A stretch of 64,000 nucleotides of DNA, taken from Polynucleobacter sp. MG-5-Ahmo-C2 (GTDB lineage Bacteria > Pseudomonadota > Gammaproteobacteria > Burkholderiales > Burkholderiaceae). Where the stretch lies: NCBI RefSeq assembly GCF_018687735.1, contig NZ_CP061304.1, positions 744,001 to 808,000 on the forward strand, given 5' to 3'. A program made the translations under genes and the position numbers. The notes beneath the pieces were generated by a model that was given only the letters and a program-made list of their open reading frames with translations, was not told where the DNA came from and made no database searches. The number at the start of each line of letters is the position of its first letter. Within the stretch, counting starts at the first letter, position 1. Below, piece after piece: positions 18,160-28,510 of this stretch.

Positions 18160-19596
18160 ATGAGCCAAGCTTTTGATGTACTCGTAATTGGTGGTGGCCC
18201 TGGTGGCTACATCGCCGCCATACGTGCTGCGCAACTTGGTTTTAAAGTTGCCTGTGCTGAATCTAGTTCTTATGATGATCCTAAAGGTGAGCCACGCTTA
18301 GGTGGTACTTGCTTAAACGTCGGCTGTATTCCATCCAAGGCTTTATTGGCTTCTTCTGAGGAATTTGAGAAGATTGGGCATCATGCTGCTGATCATGGCA
18401 TTAAAGTTGGCGCTGTCAGCATTGATTCCAAAAAGATGGTTGCTCGTAAAGATGACATCGTTACGAAGATGACTGGTGGTATTCAGTATTTGTTCCGCAA
18501 GAATAAGATCACTTTGCTAAAGGGCCATGCCTCTTTTGAAGCTAAGGGTGCTGATGGCTATCAAGTCAAGATTGACGGTAAAGACAAAGAAACTGTAAGT
18601 GCCAAGAATGTGATTATTGCAACCGGTTCAAAAGCACGTCATTTGCCTGGTTTGCCAGTAGATAACGTTTTGATCTGCGATAACGAGGGTGCCTTAAAGT
18701 TTGATTCAGTGCCCAAGAAGCTTGGCGTGATTGGCGCCGGCGTGATTGGTTTGGAGCTCGGTTCCGTATGGCGTCGCCTGGGTTCTGAGGTGACTGTGCT
18801 CGAGGCGCTACCTACATTTTTGGCGGCTTGTGATATCGGTATCGCCAAAGAAGCTCACAAGCTTTTTGTGAAGCAGGGCTTGAACATCAATATGGGTGTG
18901 AAGATTGGTGAAGTGAAGGCAGATAAAAAAGGTGTTGTTGTGAATTACACCGATAGCGCTGGTAAAGCTGCTAAGTTGGAATGCGATCGCCTGATAGTAT
19001 CTGTTGGGCGTGTACCCAATACCGATCAGTTAGGCTTAGACAAGATTGGCCTTAAGGTAGACGAGCGTGGCTTTATTCCAATTGATGACCATACTTGCGC
19101 AACTGCTGCTCCTGGTGTTTATGCGGTTGGTGACGTAGTGCGCGGCCCCATGTTGGCCCATAAAGCAGAAGACGAAGGCGTTCTCGCGGCGGAAGTAATC
19201 GCTGGTCAAAAACCACACATTGATTACAACTGCATTCCTTGGGTGATCTATACCGATCCTGAAATTGCTTGGGTTGGTAAGACTGAGCAAGCACTCAAAG
19301 AGGCTGGAATTGCATACAAGGCAGGTCAATTTCCATTTGGAGCTAACGGTCGCGCATTGGGTATGGGTCGCGCTGATGGTTTTGTCAAAATCTTGGCCGA
19401 TGCCAAGACTGATGAAATCCTGGGAGTTCACATCATTGGACCAAATGCATCTGATTTAATTGCAGAAGCAGCTGTAGCGATGGAATTTAAGGCAGCAGCT
19501 GAAGATATTGCACGCATCTGTCATCCGCATCCCAGCTTGTCAGAAGTGATACGCGAAGCAGCATTAGCGACGGATCAACGCGCATTAAATATGTAA
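18160..19596 (+). CDS. lpdA: Dihydrolipoyl dehydrogenase, E3 of 2-oxoglutarate dehydrogenase
   Basis: 478 residues. FAD-binding GGGPGG at 11-16, redox disulfide C51-LNVG-C56, NAD-binding [10 protein letters not shown] in the middle and a dimer interface with the catalytic CHPHPSLSE near the C-terminus. It reoxidises the lipoyl group of SucB and reduces NAD+. A GGGAAG site precedes the ATG. It has no lipoyl extension. Another Lpd for pyruvate dehydrogenase may exist elsewhere. Confidence 0.98.
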   Translation: MSQAFDVLVIGGGPGGYIAAIRAAQLGFKVACAESSSYDDPKGEPRLGGTCLNVGCIPSKALLASSEEFEKIGHHAADHGIKVGAVSIDSKKMVARKDDIVTKMTGGIQYLFRKNKITLLKGHASFEAKGADGYQVKIDGKDKETVSAKNVIIATGSKARHLPGLPVDNVLICDNEGALKFDSVPKKLGVIGAGVIGLELGSVWRRLGSEVTVLEALPTFLAACDIGIAKEAHKLFVKQGLNINMGVKIGEVKADKKGVVVNYTDSAGKAAKLECDRLIVSVGRVPNTDQLGLDKIGLKVDERGFIPIDDHTCATAAPGVYAVGDVVRGPMLAHKAEDEGVLAAEVIAGQKPHIDYNCIPWVIYTDPEIAWVGKTEQALKEAGIAYKAGQFPFGANGRALGMGRADGFVKILADAKTDEILGVHIIGPNASDLIAEAAVAMEFKAAAEDIARICHPHPSLSEVIREAALATDQRALNM

Positions 19597-20700
19597 TTGA
19601 AAACCATTGAGTTTTACCAGCAAGAGTTAAAGACGCGCGGGTATCAAAGTGATCCCGCGCAGCTTCGTGCTGTAGAGCGTCTACAGCAGTGCGAAGACGA
19701 GTGGATTGCCTATAAAGAAATCCGTAGCAACAATCTCAAGAAGGCGCTCTTTAAGCCGGCACTCCCCCGCGGTTTGTATTTATGGGGCGGGGTAGGTCGT
19801 GGTAAATCCTTTTTGATGGATTGCTTTTATGCAGCTTCACCATTAGAAAAAAAGATTCGCATTCATTTTCATGAGTTCATGCGGGAAGTACACCGCGAAT
19901 TGCATGAGCTTTCAGGCATGTCAGATCCGCTAGATGAGCTTGCTAAGAGGATATCAAAGCGCTATCGCCTGATTTGCTTTGATGAGTTCCATATTAATGA
20001 CATTGCTGATGCCATGATGCTGTATCGCCTATTAAGTGCGCTATTTGAGGATCGCGTGCAATTTGTGATGACATCAAACTATCGCCCGGATCAGCTGTAC
20101 CCCAATGGCCTGCATCGCGATCGCTTATTGCCAGCCATCAAATTACTTGAAGAAAAGTTAGATGTTCTGAATGTCGATGCAGGTAACGACTATCGTCGTG
20201 TGCAAATGGCTCAAGTAGAGGCTTACCTATCTCCGGCTAATGCAGAAACCCAAGTCAAACTTGGCCAAATGTTTCAGACTTTGATTGGTAAGAAAAAAGA
20301 GACGCAAATGCCGGTCTTATATATCGAGTCTCGCGAACTGCGTCCCTTGCACATGGCTGAGGGAGTAGTTTGGTTTGATTTTCAAACGCTGTGTTGTGGC
20401 CCGCGCTCTCAAAATGACTACTTAGAGATTGCCAAGCAGTTTCATACAGTGATTCTTTCTGGAGTGCCGTATATGCCTCCAAGAATGACGAATGAAGCCC
20501 GTCGGTTTATCTGGCTCATAGACGTTTTATACGACCATAAGATCAAATTAATCATCTCGGCTGATGTTCCAGCCCCAGATCTGTATACCGAGGGTCAAAT
20601 TACCGCGGAATTCTCCAGAACCGTGTCCCGCCTGATTGAGATGCAGTCCCGTGACTACCTGGATGCGCCACGCCGGGTAATTGACACAAGCTTGACCTAA
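19597..20700 (+). CDS. zapE: Cell division protein ZapE, AFG1-like ATPase
   Basis: 367 residues starting at TTG 19597 directly after the lpdA stop. Walker A GGVGRGKS (64-71), Walker B LICFDEFHI, and the sensor segment VMTSNYRPDQLYPNGLHRDR are those of the AFG1/ZapE family. E. coli ZapE binds FtsZ and affects the Z ring under stress. Zero spacing from lpdA suggests coupling, and the gene is commonly found in this operon in Burkholderiales. No ATG occurs near enough to replace the TTG without losing conserved N-terminal residues. Confidence 0.93.
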   Translation: MKTIEFYQQELKTRGYQSDPAQLRAVERLQQCEDEWIAYKEIRSNNLKKALFKPALPRGLYLWGGVGRGKSFLMDCFYAASPLEKKIRIHFHEFMREVHRELHELSGMSDPLDELAKRISKRYRLICFDEFHINDIADAMMLYRLLSALFEDRVQFVMTSNYRPDQLYPNGLHRDRLLPAIKLLEEKLDVLNVDAGNDYRRVQMAQVEAYLSPANAETQVKLGQMFQTLIGKKKETQMPVLYIESRELRPLHMAEGVVWFDFQTLCCGPRSQNDYLEIAKQFHTVILSGVPYMPPRMTNEARRFIWLIDVLYDHKIKLIISADVPAPDLYTEGQITAEFSRTVSRLIEMQSRDYLDAPRRVIDTSLT

Positions 20701-20709
20701 AATAGGGTC

Positions 20710-21561
20710 ATGAGCAGCCTTTCCCCCATTAACGCCGACTTACATTGTCATTCAGTAGTTTCTGATGGCACTTTGACGCCTGAAGCACTGGCAGAGCGGG
20801 CGAAGGCTAACGGCGTGCATTTATGGGCATTAACTGATCATGATGAGCTGGGTGGGCAGCAGCGTGCAAAAGATGCAGCTAGTGCCTTAAAGATGGATTA
20901 CCTCGCCGGTGTTGAGATTTCGGTGACTTGGATGGGGCAAACCATTCATATCGTTGGGCTTGGTATTGATGCTGACCACGTTGGAATTTTAGAGGGCCTA
21001 AGACGCACGCGTGATGGTCGTAGTAATCGAGCGCAGCTCATGGCGGAACAATTGACTAAAGTAGGTATTCCGGGGGCCTATGAAGGCGCCTTACATTACG
21101 CCGGTAATCATGAGTTGATTTCGCGCACACACTTTGCACGCTTTTTAGTAGAGCAGGGAGTTTGTCGAGATACTGAGCATGTATTCAAAAATTACTTAGT
21201 GGAAGATAAGCCCGGCTTTGTTCCACATATGTGGGCAACCTTGGATGATGCGGTTTCCTGGATCAAGGCGGCTGGCGGAGTGGCTGTGATTGCCCATCCA
21301 GGGCGCTACAGCAGACTGAATGCGATGCAGATGGATGAGCTCTATAAGCACTTCAAAGATATTGGCGGCTTGGCGATTGAAGTGATTACGGGAAGTCATA
21401 GCCCAGATCAGTACCAAACCTTTGGAAAAATTGCGCAACAATATGGTTTCTTGGCCTCACGTGGATCAGATTTTCATGATCCTAGGGAGAGCCATATTGA
21501 CTTAGGGAACTTGCCACATTTACCAGACCATCTCACACCAGTATGGTCTGTATTTCATTGA
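20710..21561 (+). CDS. PHP-domain phosphoesterase (RNase AM / 3',5'-nucleoside bisphosphate phosphatase type)
   Basis: 283 residues, TrpH/YciV family. Metal-binding motifs are visible: DLHCHSVVSDG at the N-terminus, LTDHDELGG, VEISVTW, VIAHPGRYS and ASRGSDFHDP. This family releases phosphate from nucleoside 3',5'-bisphosphates (a Chromobacterium homologue) or trims RNA 5' ends (E. coli RNase AM). It lies ten bases after zapE and 30 before trpS. Which substrate dominates cannot be told from sequence. Confidence 0.88.
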   Translation: MSSLSPINADLHCHSVVSDGTLTPEALAERAKANGVHLWALTDHDELGGQQRAKDAASALKMDYLAGVEISVTWMGQTIHIVGLGIDADHVGILEGLRRTRDGRSNRAQLMAEQLTKVGIPGAYEGALHYAGNHELISRTHFARFLVEQGVCRDTEHVFKNYLVEDKPGFVPHMWATLDDAVSWIKAAGGVAVIAHPGRYSRLNAMQMDELYKHFKDIGGLAIEVITGSHSPDQYQTFGKIAQQYGFLASRGSDFHDPRESHIDLGNLPHLPDHLTPVWSVFH

Positions 21562-21590
21562 TTCATTAACGACAAAGATAAAGAATAAAG

Positions 21591-22793
21591 ATGTTTGCTG
21601 AACGCGTTCTCTCTGGTATGCGACCTACGGGTAATTTGCATCTTGGCCACTACCATGGCGTCCTGAAGAATTGGGTGCGCTTGCAGTCTGAGTATCCATG
21701 CTTTTTCTTTGTGGCTGACTGGCACGCTCTGACCACTCATTATGAAACTCCCGATGTGATTGAACAATCCGTTTGGGATATGGTGATTGATTGGTTGGCA
21801 GCAGGTGTCGACCCAAATCAAGCAACCTTGTTTATTCAGAGCAAGGTACCCGAGCACGCAGAACTTTTCTTGCTGTTGTCCATGGGAACTCCATTGGGCT
21901 GGCTTGAGCGAGTGCCAACCTATAAAGACCAGATTGAAAAGTTAAAAGAAAAAGATCTACAAACCTATGGCTTCTTAGGTTACCCATTACTTCAGGCTGC
22001 TGATATTTTGATTTACCGCGCACAGTTTGTGCCCGTTGGTGAAGATCAAGTACCTCACGTAGAGATGACACGTGAAGTAGCGCGTCGCTTTAATTATTTG
22101 TATGGTCGTGAACCTGGCTTTGAGGAAAAGGCGTTGGAGGCGGTCAAGAAGCTTGGCAGCAAACGCGCCAAGATGTATGCGGAGCTACGCGTGGCATTTC
22201 AGGAGCGCGGTGATGATGAAGCATTAGGGCAAGCCAAGGCATTGTTACAGGAAGCGCAAAGTTTATCGATGGCTGATCGTGAGCGGTTATTTGGTTTCTT
22301 AGAGGGTTCTCGCAAAATTATTCTTCCGGAGCCGCAGGCGTTATTAACCGCTGCGTCACGCATGCCGGGGATTGATGGTCAAAAAATGTCGAAGTCTTAT
22401 GGCAATACCATTAGCATTCGTGAGCAACCTGAAGAGGTGATCAAGAAAATTAGGACGATGCCAACGGATCCGGCTCGCGTCCGCAGAACAGATCCCGGCG
22501 ATCCCGCGCGTTGCCCAGTATGGCAATTGCATACCGTGTACTCTAGCGAAGAGACGAAGCAGTGGGTTGATAAAGCTTGTAAATCTGCAGGTATTGGCTG
22601 CCTTGAGTGTAAACAGCCGGTGATTGATGCCATTCTGGCAGAGCAGCAACCTATGTTCGAGCGTGCTCAGAAATATTTAGATGATCCCAGTTTGTTGCGT
22701 TCGATTATTGCTGATGGTTGCGATCAGGCTCGTAAGGTTGCGCAAGAAACGATGCGCGAGGTCCGTGAAGCAATGGGCCTTGCTTACGACTGA
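21591..22793 (+). CDS. trpS: Tryptophan--tRNA ligase
   Basis: 400 residues, longer than the ~334 of E. coli TrpRS. Class I signatures are HLGHYH (HIGH) near residue 20 and KMSKS near 266. The extra ~60 residues form a charged helical insert (~170-240) before KMSKS, found in a recognised long subgroup of bacterial TrpRS. It charges tRNA-Trp. A GAATAAAG-type weak site precedes the ATG. Confidence 0.96.
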   Translation: MFAERVLSGMRPTGNLHLGHYHGVLKNWVRLQSEYPCFFFVADWHALTTHYETPDVIEQSVWDMVIDWLAAGVDPNQATLFIQSKVPEHAELFLLLSMGTPLGWLERVPTYKDQIEKLKEKDLQTYGFLGYPLLQAADILIYRAQFVPVGEDQVPHVEMTREVARRFNYLYGREPGFEEKALEAVKKLGSKRAKMYAELRVAFQERGDDEALGQAKALLQEAQSLSMADRERLFGFLEGSRKIILPEPQALLTAASRMPGIDGQKMSKSYGNTISIREQPEEVIKKIRTMPTDPARVRRTDPGDPARCPVWQLHTVYSSEETKQWVDKACKSAGIGCLECKQPVIDAILAEQQPMFERAQKYLDDPSLLRSIIADGCDQARKVAQETMREVREAMGLAYD

Positions 22794-22801
22794 GTCAAAA
22801 C

Positions 22802-23365
22802 TTGTCTAGTGCGCATGATGTGATTATGAGTGCGTCCCCTTGGGTGAGGCGCTTTGCGCCACTCATTCCTCAGGGTGGGGCAGTTCTGGATCTTGCCTGT
22901 GGGTCGGGCCGTCATGCTCAGTTATTAGCTAATCTGGGGCACTCTGTTTTGGCAGTTGATCAAGATATCTCAGGAGTAGAGCAGTTAAACTCTCCCGCCA
23001 TCACCCCAAAATGCCTCAATCTTGAGCAAGATCTTTGGCCTTTGCTCGGGACTTGCTTTGACGGCATCGTAGTTACTAATTACCTGTTTCGTCCTCATCT
23101 TGATCGTTTGCCTGAGCTTCTAAAAAAACAGGGGATTTTGATCTATGAAACTTTCGCCCAGGGAAATGCGGAGTTTGGGAAACCATCCAACCCCAATTTC
23201 CTTTTAAATCCTGGGGAATTGTTGGCTTTTGCAGCCCGTCATGGCCTCCAAGTAGTGGCGTACGAGGATATTTATGTGGATCAGCCCAAACCAGCTATGG
23301 TTCAGCGCCTTTGCGCTGTAAAAGACGCGTTAAAAAGCCGCATTCCGTTACAATTTCAAGGTTAA
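22802..23365 (+). CDS. Class I SAM-dependent methyltransferase, substrate unknown
   Basis: 187 residues. Motif [16 protein letters not shown] binds S-adenosylmethionine; ILAVDQD-like acidic loop and a [13 protein letters not shown] motif IV region follow. Nearest relatives by look are TehB/UbiE-like small methyltransferases. The frame opens at TTG 22802, eight bases after trpS; ATG 22826 is the alternative and loses nothing conserved. No neighbour points to a substrate. Confidence 0.85.
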   Translation: MSSAHDVIMSASPWVRRFAPLIPQGGAVLDLACGSGRHAQLLANLGHSVLAVDQDISGVEQLNSPAITPKCLNLEQDLWPLLGTCFDGIVVTNYLFRPHLDRLPELLKKQGILIYETFAQGNAEFGKPSNPNFLLNPGELLAFAARHGLQVVAYEDIYVDQPKPAMVQRLCAVKDALKSRIPLQFQG

Positions 23366-23390
23366 GACAGTCAATATCGGTACATATTCG

Positions 23391-24314
23391 GTGACAAATA
23401 CAGCTCAATCTACAAGCGGCAAAAAGACCATTTCTGGCAGCATGCCAGCTATTGTTACGCCAATGCATGAAGATGGTAGTTTGGATTACGCCAGCCTACG
23501 ATCTTTATTAGATTGGCATGTAGCCGAAGGCTCTGATGGCATCGTGATTGTGGGTACAAGCGGCGAGTCTCCTACGGTCTCTGTCCAAGAGCACTGTGAA
23601 CTCATTCGTGTAGCGGTAGAGCACATCGCTGGCCGCATTCCTGTAATTGCCGGTACTGGTGGTAACTCCACAATTGAGGCAATTGAATTAACTGAGTTTG
23701 CTAAAAAAGTTGGCGCAGATGCCAGTTTGCAGGTAGTTCCTTATTACAACAAGCCAACGCAAGAGGGTATGTATGCCCACTTCAAAAAAATTGCAGAGTC
23801 TGTTGATCTACCGGTCATTTTGTATAACGTTCCGGGCCGCACTGTGGCTGATTTAGCGGGCGATACCGTGGTGCGTCTTGCAGGTGTACCTGGAATCATC
23901 GCGATTAAAGATGCCACTGGTAGCTTAGAGCGTGGCACATTATTAATGGCTGATTTGAAGCGTGCGGGTCATGGCAATTTCTCAGTCTTCTCTGGCGATG
24001 ATTTAACTGCAGCAATGTTGATGCTCATGGGTGGCAAAGGGAATATTTCTGTAACAGCGAATGTTGCACCACGCTTAATGCATGAGCTGTGTGTTGCAGC
24101 GATGTCAGATGATGTGAAAAAAACCCGTGAGATTCAATACCAATTACTAGCGGTACATAAAGCAATGTTTACAGAGGCAAACCCAATCCCAGTGAAATGG
24201 GCCCTCCATGAAATGGGTAAGATCACTGCGGGCATTCGCTTGCCGTTAACCCCTTTAAGCGCTTCCTTACGTGAGCCCTTAAAGGCAGCATTAAAACAGG
24301 CTAACTTGATATGA
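23391..24314 (+). CDS. dapA: 4-hydroxy-tetrahydrodipicolinate synthase
   Basis: 307 residues from GTG 23391, with a ~17-residue extension before [10 protein letters not shown] compared with E. coli DapA. TIM barrel with GTSGESPT, the proton-relay Tyr in ILYNVPGRT, and the Schiff-base Lys in IIAIKDATG. It condenses pyruvate with aspartate semialdehyde on the way to lysine and meso-diaminopimelate; lysC, also in this window, supplies the pathway. The stop overlaps the bamC start, and dapA-bamC is a conserved pair. Confidence 0.97.
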   Translation: MTNTAQSTSGKKTISGSMPAIVTPMHEDGSLDYASLRSLLDWHVAEGSDGIVIVGTSGESPTVSVQEHCELIRVAVEHIAGRIPVIAGTGGNSTIEAIELTEFAKKVGADASLQVVPYYNKPTQEGMYAHFKKIAESVDLPVILYNVPGRTVADLAGDTVVRLAGVPGIIAIKDATGSLERGTLLMADLKRAGHGNFSVFSGDDLTAAMLMLMGGKGNISVTANVAPRLMHELCVAAMSDDVKKTREIQYQLLAVHKAMFTEANPIPVKWALHEMGKITAGIRLPLTPLSASLREPLKAALKQANLI

Positions 24315-25459
24315 TGAATTTGATGCAAATACTTCGCCGCTACATCGCAATTTTGGGTTTGGTTATTACATTGGTCTCCGGACTAACAGCGTGTAAATCT
24401 GTTACCAGTAGCGATACGGTAGATTACAAAGCGACCGGGGCAGTGCGTGGTCCTAATTTGTCTTATCCCCCTGATTTGATTACTGCTCAAGCGGATCGTC
24501 GCTACATTGTGCAAGACGGTACTGCAACCATGTCTGAATACAACGCAGCCATGAAAAAATCAGTGCAGATGCGTAACAACGTGATGACTGGCATTCCGGG
24601 TATGCGTATTGCACGTGATGGTGAGCGTCGTTGGTTAGTAGTTGAAAAACCTGCTACTGAGTTATATCCACAAGTAAAAGATTTCTGGCAAGAGAATGGC
24701 TTCTTATTGACCATTGATTCACCTTCAACTGGCATTATGGAAACGGATTGGGCAGAAAACCGCGGCAAGATTCCGCAAGATTGGATTCGCTCTACTATCG
24801 GCGGTGCCTTGGACTCTATCTATGACACTGGTGAGCGTGATAAGTACAAAACCCGTTTAGAGGCGCCTAAGCCTGAAGAGACTGAGATTTACATTACACA
24901 AAAAGGTGCGCTTGAAAAATGCGTAACTGACACAACAGGTTCTTGTCTTTACACCATTTGGACAAGTCGCCCGAATGACCCAGAATTAGAGGCGGTATTC
25001 TTGGCGCGCTTAATGGAGCGTCTTGGCATGACTCAAGAGCAAGCCAAGGCAATGGTTGCCGTACCTTTGGGCCCAAAGACCCCTAAGGCAAAATTAGTGC
25101 AAGAGGCTAATAATCAGGGTTATATCGAGTTGAGCGCTGGCTTTGATCGATCATGGCGCGATATTGGATTGGCTCTAGATCGCTCTAACTTTACTGTTGA
25201 GGATCGTAATCGTTCTAACGGTGTTTACTACGTGCGTTATATCAACGCTAAGGATGTCGGCGAGAAAAAAGGTTTCTTCACCAACCTCTTTAGTAGCAAA
25301 GATGATTCAAAGTTGCAGGCTAAGAAATATCAAGTGATTGTGAAGAGCACTGGTGAAAATTCAGCGAATGTCTATGTGCAGGATGCTGAGGGTAAGCCGG
25401 AGAACAGCCCAGCTGGTATTCAACTGCTCACTTTGCTAACTGATCAGTTAACCAAATAA
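24311..25459 (+). CDS. bamC: Outer membrane protein assembly factor BamC (lipoprotein)
   Basis: 382 residues. A hydrophobic signal segment ends in the lipobox LTAC with lipidated C28. An unstructured region (~30-100, including the YPPDL stretch that binds BamD in E. coli) is followed by two helix-grip domains (~105-220, ~265-380). BamC belongs to the complex that inserts beta-barrel proteins. ATG 24311 overlaps the dapA stop (ATGATGA); ATG 24314 is equally possible. A bidirectional terminator follows. Confidence 0.92.
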   Translation: MMNLMQILRRYIAILGLVITLVSGLTACKSVTSSDTVDYKATGAVRGPNLSYPPDLITAQADRRYIVQDGTATMSEYNAAMKKSVQMRNNVMTGIPGMRIARDGERRWLVVEKPATELYPQVKDFWQENGFLLTIDSPSTGIMETDWAENRGKIPQDWIRSTIGGALDSIYDTGERDKYKTRLEAPKPEETEIYITQKGALEKCVTDTTGSCLYTIWTSRPNDPELEAVFLARLMERLGMTQEQAKAMVAVPLGPKTPKAKLVQEANNQGYIELSAGFDRSWRDIGLALDRSNFTVEDRNRSNGVYYVRYINAKDVGEKKGFFTNLFSSKDDSKLQAKKYQVIVKSTGENSANVYVQDAEGKPENSPAGIQLLTLLTDQLTK

Positions 25460-25487
25460 GCTAGAAAGTTGGAGTAACTTTAAGCAA

Positions 25488-25517
25488 TAAAAAAGCCGCC
25501 CTTCAGCGGCTTTTTTT
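25488..25517. terminator. Bidirectional intrinsic terminator
   Basis: AAAAAGCCGC and GCGGCTTTTTTT flank a CCTTCA loop, between bamC (plus) and the small lipoprotein gene (minus). Both strands end in a T-run. Confidence 0.93.
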
Positions 25518-25531
25518 CTTCATGAAGAAGA

Positions 25532-25717
25532 TTACTTCTTAGCGTCAGCAGCAGGAGCAGCAGGTGCAGCTGGAGCGGCAGGAGCAGCAGCAGGAGCTTC
25601 AGCAGCTGGAGCGGCAGGAGCAGCAGCAGGAGCTTCAGCAGGTTTTGCTTCTTCTTTTTTACCGCAAGCGGCCAAAGCGATAGCTAACATTGCAACGAAT
25701 ACGAGTGACTTCTTCAT
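25532..25717 (-). CDS. Small Ala/Pro-rich lipoprotein
   Basis: 61 residues from the ATG at 25717, which has GAGGAAA eight bases upstream; the frame stays open further upstream but without a site. A short signal peptide (MKKSLVFVAMLAIALAAC) gives a lipobox LAAC, followed by GKKEE and an Ala/Pro-rich tail with a 12-residue unit (AEAPAAAPAAPA) present twice in tandem. The tail is probably a flexible spacer between membrane and cell wall. Function unknown. Similar KKEEAKPAEAPA-type lipoproteins are common in Burkholderiales. Confidence 0.88.
   Translation of the reverse strand: MKKSLVFVAMLAIALAACGKKEEAKPAEAPAAAPAAPAAEAPAAAPAAPAAPAAPAADAKK
25566..25637 (-). repeat. Perfect 36-bp tandem duplication inside the lipoprotein gene
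   Basis: Positions 25566-25601 and 25602-25637 are identical base for base. The unit encodes twelve Ala/Pro/Glu residues, so copy-number change keeps the frame and would lengthen or shorten the tail. Perfect identity at all 36 positions suggests a recent duplication. Confidence 0.93.
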
Positions 25718-25826
25718 TTGTAATTTCCTCTTAAAAAATGTAACAACAATTACCGGTAATTGTGTTGAAAATTCCAAGGGATTATCCCTAGGTGATTTCC
25801 AGTATTTATTATATCCATCCTTGAAA

Positions 25827-27059
25827 TTAGACCTCAAAAACCAGCCAGCCAGCGAGGTAGGCCTCATAAAGACTGCTCTGGCCGCTCACTGGAAGTTTTT
25901 TGGATAAAAGGCTTTTCTTGGCAGATAGGGATCGCCAAGCTTGGGCAATATCCTTTGTCTGCCCCTGGCTCATATTATCCCCGTTACAAAAAACTGCTTT
26001 ACCCAGACTAAGGATGCGTGTTTGGGGGTTGAGAAGCAGTCTTTTAGTAGCAAGATTCTTGGTAAACAGGGTGGGATTTAATGGATTTATTGGACTATCA
26101 AAAAATGCCTGTTGTTTGGGTTCGGATAAGTAGGCTGTAATTCCAGGTAAAAAACGGTCAACACGATTCAATTTCAGATGACGCAGTTTTTGTGTAATTT
26201 GCTCAATCAGCTCTTCGGGCAGCTGTTCCGCATGAGTGGCTGCCTTTTGTTTCGGGTCAGCAAATTTTTTCTCAAGCTCTGGAATATCTTCCAATGATTC
26301 AGCGAGTCGCCACAGTCCTTCTTGTAATAACTCTTTGAAGCTAGGAGAGCGAAAGCCAACCGACCAAGTTTGACAGCCTGCATCCAGAGCGATGCCATCG
26401 TGAGCAACGTGGGGCGGTAAGTACAGCATATCCCCTGGCTCCAATACCCATTCCTGCTCAGGCTTAAAGTGTTGCAAAATCTTGAGCGGTAAATTTGGGG
26501 TCAGACTTAAATCTTCCTGCTCTGAAATCTGCCAGCGTCTACGACCAGACATTTGGATTAAAAAGACATCATAGGAATCAAAATGAGGTCCAACACCGCC
26601 ACCAATCCCGGCAACGCTGATCATTAAGTCATCGAGACGAGCGTCTGGAATAAAACGAAACCAAGAAAGAATTTTTGCAGCAGCAGGGTGGTGTGCTTCC
26701 ATGCCTTGAAGTAAAAGTGTCCAATTGGGTTTACTGAATGCTGGAATCATTTTTTTTGAAAACGGGCCGGTATTAAAGCTCCATGGCCCAGCTTTAATGA
26801 GTCGAGATTCAACGGTATCTTGAGCTGCAAATTCGACTAATTCATCTGCTGAAATAGGGCTCCCCAGGCTTTCCTGATCTTGTGATGCTAGCGCAAATGC
26901 AGGGATGGCCTCGCGGACTAGTAAGGGCTTTTTATGCCAATACCGCTTCATGAATAAATCTGGGCTAATCCCCCCAAATAAGGCCCAGGACTCCTTTAGA
27001 GGCAGGTTTTGCGGTGCCTGGGGCGGCTGATAGGGTTTGCTCAAGTAAAATGGAGTCAT
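25827..27059 (-). CDS. JmjC-type ribosomal oxygenase (RoxA/YcfD family)
   Basis: 410 residues. A cupin/JmjC domain (~1-270) carries the Fe(II) ligands H159 and D161 in GPHFDSYD and the distal His in PPHVAHDG, with a 2-oxoglutarate-binding core. A C-terminal winged-helix-like region follows. E. coli YcfD/RoxA hydroxylates an arginine of ribosomal protein L16. The N-terminus (ALFGGISPDLFMKRYWHKKPLLVR) is typical. It reads away from the SlyD-like gene (divergent) and towards the small lipoprotein. Confidence 0.87.
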   Translation of the reverse strand: MTPFYLSKPYQPPQAPQNLPLKESWALFGGISPDLFMKRYWHKKPLLVREAIPAFALASQDQESLGSPISADELVEFAAQDTVESRLIKAGPWSFNTGPFSKKMIPAFSKPNWTLLLQGMEAHHPAAAKILSWFRFIPDARLDDLMISVAGIGGGVGPHFDSYDVFLIQMSGRRRWQISEQEDLSLTPNLPLKILQHFKPEQEWVLEPGDMLYLPPHVAHDGIALDAGCQTWSVGFRSPSFKELLQEGLWRLAESLEDIPELEKKFADPKQKAATHAEQLPEELIEQITQKLRHLKLNRVDRFLPGITAYLSEPKQQAFFDSPINPLNPTLFTKNLATKRLLLNPQTRILSLGKAVFCNGDNMSQGQTKDIAQAWRSLSAKKSLLSKKLPVSGQSSLYEAYLAGWLVFEV

Positions 27060-27113
27060 AAAGTTAAAAGCTTAGCAAAAACTCATTAAAAACAAATGTT
27101 CGATAGATTTCGC

Positions 27114-27722
27114 ATGAAGATTGAAAAAAATACCATCGTATCCCTTCGCTACAAGTTAACCGATGCGCAAAATAATGTTATCGAAGAACCAGATTCTCCG
27201 ATGGTATACCTGCATGGTGGTTACGAGGGCACTTTCCCAAAAATTGAAAGTCTCTTGGATGGCCAAGATATTGGCTACGAGACAACGGTTCAGTTGGAAC
27301 CTAGCGAGGCTTTCGGGGAGTATGACCCAGAACTTTTAAAGATTGAGCCCCGTACCCGTTTTCCGGAGCCGCTTGAAATTGGGATGCAATTTGAAGGCGT
27401 GCCTGATGCTGATGAAGAATTGGAAGTAGCCGATGAATCAGATTCAGATGACGAGCCACTCATCTACACAGTGACTGATGTTGCAGATAGTCAGGTGGTA
27501 TTAGATGGCAACCATCCCCTAGCAGGCATGGCATTGCGTTTCTGGGTTCAAGTGGAAGATGTGCGTGCAGCTACAGAAGATGAAATTCAAAACCGCCATC
27601 CAGAAGGTGGCGAGAGCTTTACCTTTGGAATGCCAAACGACGATGGGGACGATGCTGAAGAGGAAGAGTTCCTGAGTAGTACTTTGGGCTTGCGCACTTC
27701 GAACCCGCGCACGCTTCACTAA
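27114..27722 (+). CDS. SlyD-like FKBP-type peptidyl-prolyl isomerase
   Basis: 202 residues from ATG 27114 (MKIEKNTIVSLRYKL), the usual family start; ATG 27096 would add six residues, and neither has a good ribosome site. FKBP core with MVYLHGGYEGTFPKIESLLDGQ and EPSEAFGEYDPELL, interrupted by the IF chaperone insert. An extra acidic segment (~105-125, ADEELEVADESDSDDE) lengthens the protein. The C-terminus is acidic rather than His-rich, so nickel binding as in E. coli SlyD is not expected. Cytoplasmic folding helper. Confidence 0.87.
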   Translation: MKIEKNTIVSLRYKLTDAQNNVIEEPDSPMVYLHGGYEGTFPKIESLLDGQDIGYETTVQLEPSEAFGEYDPELLKIEPRTRFPEPLEIGMQFEGVPDADEELEVADESDSDDEPLIYTVTDVADSQVVLDGNHPLAGMALRFWVQVEDVRAATEDEIQNRHPEGGESFTFGMPNDDGDDAEEEEFLSSTLGLRTSNPRTLH

Positions 27723-27728
27723 ACAGCG

Positions 27729-28490
27729 CTACTCTTTAAGCCATTCTTTAATGGCATCTAGGTCTCGCTTGGTATCGCTTGAGCCTGGAGCATCAGTTGG
27801 CGTATTACCCAGTTTAGCTAGCGCCTTTTCTAGTGCAGCAATTTTGGCTTCTTGCTCAATCGTTGCATCAATTAAACCCTTGAGCGCCATGGATACAGGA
27901 TCATCTACATTGGGTGTTACGCCATAAGCAGAAAAATATTCTTTTGTTTTGCTGTCCGCGCTTTGCGGTAAATCTGGATGCAAGATGCGTGCCGGTATAC
28001 CAACGGCAGTAGCACCTGCTGGGATTTCTTTGAGAACAACTGCGTTTGAGCCAATGCGTGCGCCATCGCCAACCGTAAAACCACCTAGTACTTTTGCGCC
28101 TGCGCTGACAACCACGCCTTTGCCAAGAGTGGGATGACGTTTAACGCCTTTGTATAGTGAAGTGCCACCCAAAGTAACGCCCTGATAGATCGTGCAGTCA
28201 TCGCCGATTTCTGTGGTTTCCCCAATGACGATGCCCAGACCGTGATCTAAAAATACTCTGCGACCAATCTTGGCGCCAGGATGTATTTCAATACCAGTAA
28301 AAAAACGGGCAAACATCGATAGCACCCGGGCTATCCACTTGAGTCCAAGATTCCATAAAAAATGGGAGACACGGTGAAAGAAAACCGCATGCAAGCCCTG
28401 GTAGCACGTAATGACCTCAAGGCGATTTCTGGCTGCAGGGTCTCTTGCAATGATGGAGTCGACTTGGTCGAATAATGAATTAAACATCAT
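27729..28490 (-). CDS. cysE: Serine O-acetyltransferase
   Basis: 253 residues, the shorter CysE/EpsC type. A helical N-terminus is followed by a left-handed beta-helix of hexapeptide repeats (GIEIHPGAKIG, GIVIGETTEIGDD, GVTLGGTSLYKG) containing the catalytic DHG-x-GIVIGET region, and a C-terminal tail. It forms O-acetylserine for cysteine synthesis. The extra ~45 C-terminal residues are variable. It follows trmJ by 20 bases on the minus strand; the pairing is frequent in betaproteobacteria. Confidence 0.95.
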   Translation of the reverse strand: MMFNSLFDQVDSIIARDPAARNRLEVITCYQGLHAVFFHRVSHFLWNLGLKWIARVLSMFARFFTGIEIHPGAKIGRRVFLDHGLGIVIGETTEIGDDCTIYQGVTLGGTSLYKGVKRHPTLGKGVVVSAGAKVLGGFTVGDGARIGSNAVVLKEIPAGATAVGIPARILHPDLPQSADSKTKEYFSAYGVTPNVDDPVSMALKGLIDATIEQEAKIAALEKALAKLGNTPTDAPGSSDTKRDLDAIKEWLKE

Positions 28491-28510
28491 TTGATTTTAA
28501 CGGGATACGC

